38,133 nucleotides of DNA from Saccoglossus kowalevskii (taxonomy: Eukaryota > Hemichordata > Enteropneusta > Harrimaniidae): the NCBI RefSeq assembly GCF_000003605.2, contig NW_003124894.1, forward strand, positions 557,298-595,430, in the 5' to 3' direction. Both the position numbers and the translations under genes were made by a program. Positions 32,797-38,133 of this stretch are shown piece after piece. The notes beneath the pieces are model-generated. The model was not told where the DNA came from. It did not search any database and saw nothing but the letters and a program-made list of their open reading frames with translations. Position 1 is the stretch's first letter; each line of letters opens with the position of its first letter.

Positions 32797-35556
32797 AAGC
32801 TGAGTCGATAGTCGATGGCGCGTATGAATTGGCTTGTGTTTTATTGCTACCGCGAACTGCGTTCAATTAGGGAGGAGTTTACTAAATAAAAACACGCTTG
32901 TACATTTTTTCAGTTGTACGCCCGGAATGTGTGATAAAAAGGTGATAGACAGAGAATTTGATAGGAATTATAATACTCTTTCAGGAAAGGATTGTCGGTA
33001 CAAGTATTGAGTTTGGGAAATATTTTAGGAAGTAACCAATATACATCCAGCTACTTTCACGGAGTACAATTGTGTTTGCTCTTTTTTATAAACCAGAGCG
33101 GACGTCATGATATTTCACGTTATATAAAACTCTATAATATTAAACTGTTGCTGAACAAGCGGCGATGTGAATACTTTTATACATTAAATGGAATGTTACT
33201 ACATACTTACCAGAGCCACATTCTGTTAATTTAAAGCAAATATATCAAGAACTCTAAAATTGTTGGCTCAATATACCCCCTGTTTACTGGCTTTGTAACT
33301 TGAAGGAGGAAGTAGACGTATATTAAAAAAAATACAAGAAAATTGGCATCGAGCCCACTCGGAACAAGGGAAATTCCGAGGTCTATTTTAGGCAGCAAAA
33401 GAAATGCAGCAATGCATGGACCTGTTCTGGCTTTCCCAGTATGTGAGTGCATAAATATCGACTATTTAAAGCGATGAAGTCGTCACTGCGCTTGCGGCAA
33501 ACCATATACCTTAAATAAAATACATTTTATTTTTAAGGTCTATGGGAGACAGCCATAGAGAGTATTTTTTATTACGTCTACCCATTGTCCTTGTTGTTAG
33601 GACTCAATTCATGTGCGTGTACAGGAGACGACCACTGCACTTTAACGGAAAAAGCAGCAATAGTTTTGATAAAGTTAAAAATTGAATATCAATTCCTAAG
33701 ATATATACTATGCTTTAATTCAGTAAGTACCAGCAAAACGAAGTTTTTCCACTATGTTCCACCTAATAAAAACTTACAACTGAATTTTTAATCAGTGTTT
33801 TCGACACGGCATATCAGTCTGGTCAAGTACTAAATCAATACGATAAACAGAGTAGCCAAGGTGTTAAAATAGATCAAATACTGGAAAACACCAAATTCTG
33901 CATATATGTGTTTCCAACGCATGCTTGGTGGGGGGTCTCAGCAGCCCTCAAAAACTAATATTACGTGTAATATCGTAAATAATCCGTCTAGATTTAACTT
34001 TTTCCTCGTGAAAGGAGTGTTGGCTATTCCTTCTCTGGACTCCCTCCCCGTGTGTACTACCAACTCTTTCTATCATGTTCTCACTTGACGGCACTTGTCA
34101 AGCTATAAACGGGCTACAGTACTCATTTCGCCCAAACTCCCGCCTTAATCGTGTTTTAATCGCTTAATTTGCAGCCGTGCGGACTTTTCCGAATGGAAAA
34201 CGGCCACATTTGTATCGCTTTCTTTTCCCACTCGCTTATTGAAAACATCGACTGCTGGCCCAAACACTGATCACTGGTGCATGAGTGATCGAAATAGTGG
34301 TTTTAATGGTAATGTTTGTGAATACAACGAGTATTAACTATTATTAAATTGTTATGAAGCTGTTGTGCTTGCAGATCACTTTTTATACTTCGTTGTTGTT
34401 CTATTTATATATTTTATCTTTTTATTGAATTCGGTACTATTTTCAAAACATATATTGTAGTCATGGTGACATCTATCATTCATGGTTCATTCTTCGAAGC
34501 GAATCAATAAAGTTCACCACAAGTAAAAATAAATAATCGCAAATTGTTTTTAGATTTGTAGCGGATTTTATTTTCGTTTATTAGTTAGCAATAAATGCAC
34601 TTTTTCATAGGCAAATTTATATTCTTTTAAACCTTTAAATAATTTGCCGAAATGAAACAAACTTCCCTTCCTACGAGCTCACAGCACGACAGTAAATTAT
34701 GTACGTTCGCTCCCGGTCCTACAGCCCCTTTGCACGTATCCCCGGAGTAAGATTATTGTTCACAGGGCCAAAATTAACAAGGAGTAAATCACAGTCTTGG
34801 AAGAGCGGATCGTACGTTCACCATTCACATGATAGCTCATAAACACCAACGACATAGTTGTTGTTGTTATTGTTGTACTTAAAAGAAGAAAGTTTTTAGG
34901 ATTTAAGTAGGAATTAGATCGTTTTATAGTCCGAATCTTCCTTGGAAAATGTTTAAGCAGACAGAAATTTTCATATGATGCATTGTATAAATGTTCAAAT
35001 GCAATTAAATATGTTTGGGTCAAAAGCGTTCCAAATAACTGATGGTCCATAAAAGACAACAACAATCCAGGTCACTCAATAACCATAAATAACCCCCCTA
35101 CACTAATACGTGGCTGACGTTTTTCTTGTAGCTCGAAACACGGACAGAAACAGAGTGAAACATACTTAAACAAAAGTAAACTTGTCCGTTAATGAAGTTT
35201 GTATTTGTATGTAAGGAGTTAAATACTGTATAAGAATTATTGATGAGAAATTAAATATGCATATAATTAACGCTCGCGGAGTTTTTTATAGTTCACACAA
35301 ATAAGTGTCCGCGGTAAATGTAATGTAAAGTATTACAGTCGCTACAGAAGTGTGGCCAGTTCGTTTTAATTAGACCTTCTCAAGAGTTCATAGCTTTATT
35401 GGAGGAATAAATGGAAATACACAATGTACTTGACATGCTGAATGCGCCGTTTTATCACTGGAGCTATGAACCACCTGTTGAACATGGAAGAGTTAGGTAT
35501 AGCTATTTTAAGATCAATCATTACATTCACTTGACCACTAGTATCAGGGGACAATG
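32797..35556. other. Gene-poor stretch, nothing assignable
   Basis: AT-rich non-coding DNA with chance open frames of 60-100 codons (33231-33452 -, 33585-33791 +, 34760-35065 -), none with a recognisable motif. A GTT-rich tract lies at about 34858-34875. No RNA gene was recognised. Confidence 0.4.
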
Positions 35557-35808
35557 GGGATAGCTGGTACAGGTTACAGGATATAACATGGCATTTTACG
35601 TTTTTACAAGAAATAAAATGAAAGTTCCATTTACAGTAAAAAATAGGTTTTTACACTTTACAGATAAAGCAAATTCCTAATAACATTTTACATAATATTT
35701 TTATAATATATTTGATAATCTGTTTTTAAGAAACCAAATTTGAAATTGCGTAAGAATTACGGCATTTAATGTGAAAAATGCTTCACTAGAATACGTTTAT
35801 AAAAAATA
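35557..35808 (-). repeat. Dispersed inverted repeat, copy B (partner 27675-27930)
   Basis: The reverse complement matches 27675-27930 in ordered blocks over the full length, with small indels. The best block (GAATTTGCTTTATCTGTAAA, then GTGTAAAAACCTATTTTTTA) is identical for about 40 bases. Confidence 0.85.
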
Positions 35809-36066
35809 CGATCTTTGTACAAATTACGGACGAATAAAATGGCAGATTACACCTTGTCCATGTCTACGAATTTACGTGTTTTATTTAATTAAATTATATT
35901 ATTACGACTACGGAAAATAAAAACAATTGATTACAGCCTACGAAAATACTCCTTGCCGACCATCTAATATATCATACTAACTTTTTAACATTCTAATGAT
36001 TTTCAGATTTTCTCCGTCGGTCTCTCGGTTTGTTTTCATTATATCGGATTAATTTTGTTTCTTCTG

Positions 36067-36402
36067 TTATGGACTATTTTCATCGTGAACGAGTTTGTAG
36101 TACTTGATGCAATGTAAAAAGGCATAATAATATCCGAGTTTAGGGCATCCAATTTCCCATGTTGTCACACAAACCACAGTGTCACTCTCGCAAGCAAACG
36201 TGGCAGAGAAATAAGAACCAACTAAGATTAAAATGTTACCTTGGATATGATCGCAACAAATAATTATGCATTCATGCGTGTTTTCAATACGCCGTCCGGA
36301 CTCGTCCATTCGACTGTCCAAGTTGCTGTGAAGGACGCAGACATTATAGAAAAAGTACGGGTTTGACCAAATAGAAAGGCTTGAAGCAAAAACAAATTGC
36401 AA
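36067..36402 (-). CDS. Unrecognised 111-residue open frame, Cys- and aromatic-rich
   Basis: An uninterrupted minus-strand frame in a locally less AT-rich segment. The translation is hydrophobic with many Cys and Tyr (HECIIICCDHIQGNILILVG; FACESDTVVCVTTWEIG). No domain recognised, and no clear splice context, promoter or homologue. It may be a fragment of a gene or mobile element, or chance. Confidence 0.15.
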   Translation of the reverse strand: MQFVFASSLSIWSNPYFFYNVCVLHSNLDSRMDESGRRIENTHECIIICCDHIQGNILILVGSYFSATFACESDTVVCVTTWEIGCPKLGYYYAFLHCIKYYKLVHDENSP

Positions 36403-36675
36403 TCTAATTTGTTTTGAGTTGATTTTTTTTTTGTCAGCTGTAATATTTTCTTTTCCTCTATTAAATGTGTGGATTTTTATCTGTATTATTTTATTTTATT
36501 TACCCCCGCCCACCCGAGTTATTAATGGACAATCCTGATAGGATAAATATCACTGCGCGTATCGCACGCCATTGTTAAACAACAAAACGCTCAAACAGAT
36601 AAAAGGTGACACGTGATACGTTATATCGATTACTGTAGAATACTTTTCGCTTTGAATTAATTTTCGCTATTTTCG

Positions 36676-36816
36676 CTGAAAGAATGATTCAGTGAAAATA
36701 AAATCCAGTGAATATACCTTTTTCCCATATTTTACATTCAATTTGTCAAAAATCAGTGAAAATAAATTTCATACAAACCACCCAAAAAGCCTTTTCGGTA
36801 AAAATTAATTCCAGCT
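36676..36816 (-). repeat. Dispersed repeat, copy B (partner 18662-18799)
   Basis: The reverse complement carries AGCTGGAATTAATTTTT, TTTGTATGAAATTTATTTTC, TTGAATGTAAAAT and TTTTATTTTCACTGAATCAT in the same order and spacing as 18662-18799. Confidence 0.75.
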
Positions 36817-37102
36817 AAAATAAAATATTTTAAAGTCTACTGATTGGCTAAAAGCTTTCCACACAGTTAGCGTACTCGTGTTTACATTGATAAAACCCAG
36901 AACACTCAAAGAGGTAAAAAGTGTGTTAAGTAGTATGTAACTTCAATTACTCTTATAATGCGATGGTTGCGGTTGGTCACAGATTTAAAACAACTTATTC
37001 TAGAAGTTATTTTTTCTCACAGTCTCTGTTTTTCTTGGAGAAAAAGATAGTATAAGTAACGTCACCCGATAATTACAAAATTATCACAGTCTTTAGATAA
37101 CA

Positions 37103-37225
37103 ATGGGAGTAACTTGTTCAACTTGTGCTGGTTTCAGATGTGGCAATGCGACTGAACAGTATATCAAGAACTACGGGAGACACCTTCAGTTTACCAGTCT
37201 ATACATAGGAAATGTAAAGAAATAA
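37103..37225 (+). CDS. Possible 40-residue small ORF or first exon with myristoylation-like N terminus
   Basis: ATG to TAA encodes 40 residues beginning MGVTCSTCAGFRCG. Gly2 and Ser6 fit the N-myristoylation pattern MGxxxS, with Cys5, Cys8 and Cys13 nearby. It could be a free small ORF, the first exon of a + strand gene running off the window (possible donor GTAAAG near the end), or chance. No support beyond this pattern. Confidence 0.15.
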   Translation: MGVTCSTCAGFRCGNATEQYIKNYGRHLQFTSLYIGNVKK

Positions 37226-37249
37226 ACTATTATCACATAACATGCATAA

Positions 37250-37270
37250 TTGTTGTTGTTGTTGTTGTTT
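37250..37270 (+). repeat. (TTG)n microsatellite
   Basis: Seven TTG units in a row; a simple sequence repeat. Confidence 0.9.
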
Positions 37271-37344
37271 TGTTTATTTTTCCCCATGTGGTACACACCA
37301 CATGTTACAGAATCTGAACAAGAAATCGTGAAGCTTGTGAATTC

Positions 37345-37440
37345 TAACAAATGTATACTTTACTGGGTCTTTTTGTAGCTATTTTGTCATAATCGTGAGC
37401 TGAATATAAGTATGCAAATAATGACTCAGTTACTACCCTA
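37345..37440 (-). repeat. Diverged partial copy of the foldback-element arm
   Basis: ATGTATACTTTACTGGGTCT, then TTTTGTAGC, then AAGTATGCAAATAATGACTC and TACTACCCTA match, in order, the end of the right arm of the MANF-intron element (about 9865-9955). Only the outer ~95 bp of an arm is recognisable. Confidence 0.7.
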
Positions 37441-38039
37441 TTAAACCATAGAACTTAGTGATTCAATTGACCGAGCCAGTTTCTCGAGTTTCTCCGGGTG
37501 TGATTTTAATGGAATTTAAAAAGTGAAATGAAGTTTCTGTTTCACTGTAATAACGATAAATAAATAAGTAGACAATTTAAAAATTGTGCATGATACGAAG
37601 GTGTGCATTTTCTAGGTGTCGGTAAACACATATTTTTCGCAAAATTTAGCCTAGAGCTTTGTTCAAAATATTGAAATTACAGTATCGTCAGCAAAAAATA
37701 GTTCATGACTTCAAGGGAATTTACCGCGATAATCCGGAATCTAATGAAGACTCGAGTGGCATTGATACGCACGCACAGAAGTTGCTGTTACGTATGCCAG
37801 TAATGATAGTGACTCACCCCGGCCTTATGACCTAACTTGTCACTAAAAAGACGCCTCTCACCCAACCTACATATATTTACACGATTTCTAGTGTGTGGAC
37901 ACAGTTTCAATGTGCTGTCTATGCCATAACAGCCACAAACAGCATTTTTGTAGAAAATTTAGTTATTTTATTAAAAACAACGGGGTAATATCAAAGATGA
38001 TCTATGATCAGTCGCCTACTATTACTATATTCCGTATTT

Positions 38040-38080
38040 AATCTCAGACTAGTAATACATTGTATTACTAGTCTGAGATT
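38040..38080. repeat. 41-nt near-perfect palindrome
   Basis: AATCTCAGACTAGTAATACA, one T, then TGTATTACTAGTCTGAGATT: 20-bp arms with no mismatch and a single-base spacer. The following ~40 bases (AAAGAGACAATGTG... ATATTTAAATAATTT) resemble 26703-26740, so it may be the tip of a dispersed repeat cut by the window edge. Confidence 0.9.
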
Positions 38081-38133
38081 TATTATAAAGAGACAATGTG
38101 CATTTTGAGCATATTTAAATAATTTGGCATGAT

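Noticed and set aside
37248-37272. TTG repeat and other short regular repeats as a CRISPR array
   Set aside because: Animal nuclear DNA with microsatellites. No repeat-spacer architecture and no cas-like genes.

Overview
The window is animal nuclear DNA. It is AT-rich, with multi-exon genes, GT-AG introns of about 100 bp to 2.8 kb, and long gaps full of dispersed and inverted repeats. The gene set (sialin-type SLC17, MANF, C1orf74/UPF0739, and a ZU5-UPA-death protein) points to a non-vertebrate bilaterian. A tandem repeat with ACGG-like tracts and a terminal hairpin, resembling the 'pearl'/Helitron-like elements of marine invertebrates, suggests a marine invertebrate. The phylum cannot be fixed from the sequence alone.

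Layout: (1) the last six coding exons of a sialin-like SLC17 transporter (+, 1574-4194; 5' part outside the window); (2) a complete four-exon MANF gene (+, 6250-11630) carrying a 1.2-kb foldback element in intron 2; (3) a single-exon C1orf74/UPF0739 homologue (-, 13520-14305); (4) a gene for a protein with four degenerate EF-hand-like units and a charged C-terminal half (+, 15851-18645; 3' end uncertain); (5) a complete eight-coding-exon gene (-, 30516 down to 21977) for a 912-residue protein with an intracellular-type ZU5-UPA-death module but no signal peptide or membrane segment; (6) 30.7-38.1 kb, mostly repeats, with no convincing gene.

The genes do not form a functional cluster. MANF (ER stress, ER lumen) and the SLC17 transporter (probably lysosomal or vesicular) are housekeeping-type. 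The EF-hand-like gene and the ZU5 gene converge on a 3.3-kb gap holding a MITE-like element and several regulatory-looking motifs. The most unusual item is the ZU5-UPA-death protein. It looks like a UNC5 receptor tail freed from its receptor part, with strongly basic N-terminal exons, a basic nuclear-signal-like cluster after the death domain, a PDZ-ligand-like C terminus and one GC-AG intron.

All exon boundaries were read by eye from splice consensus and reading-frame continuity. No alignment or database search was run.
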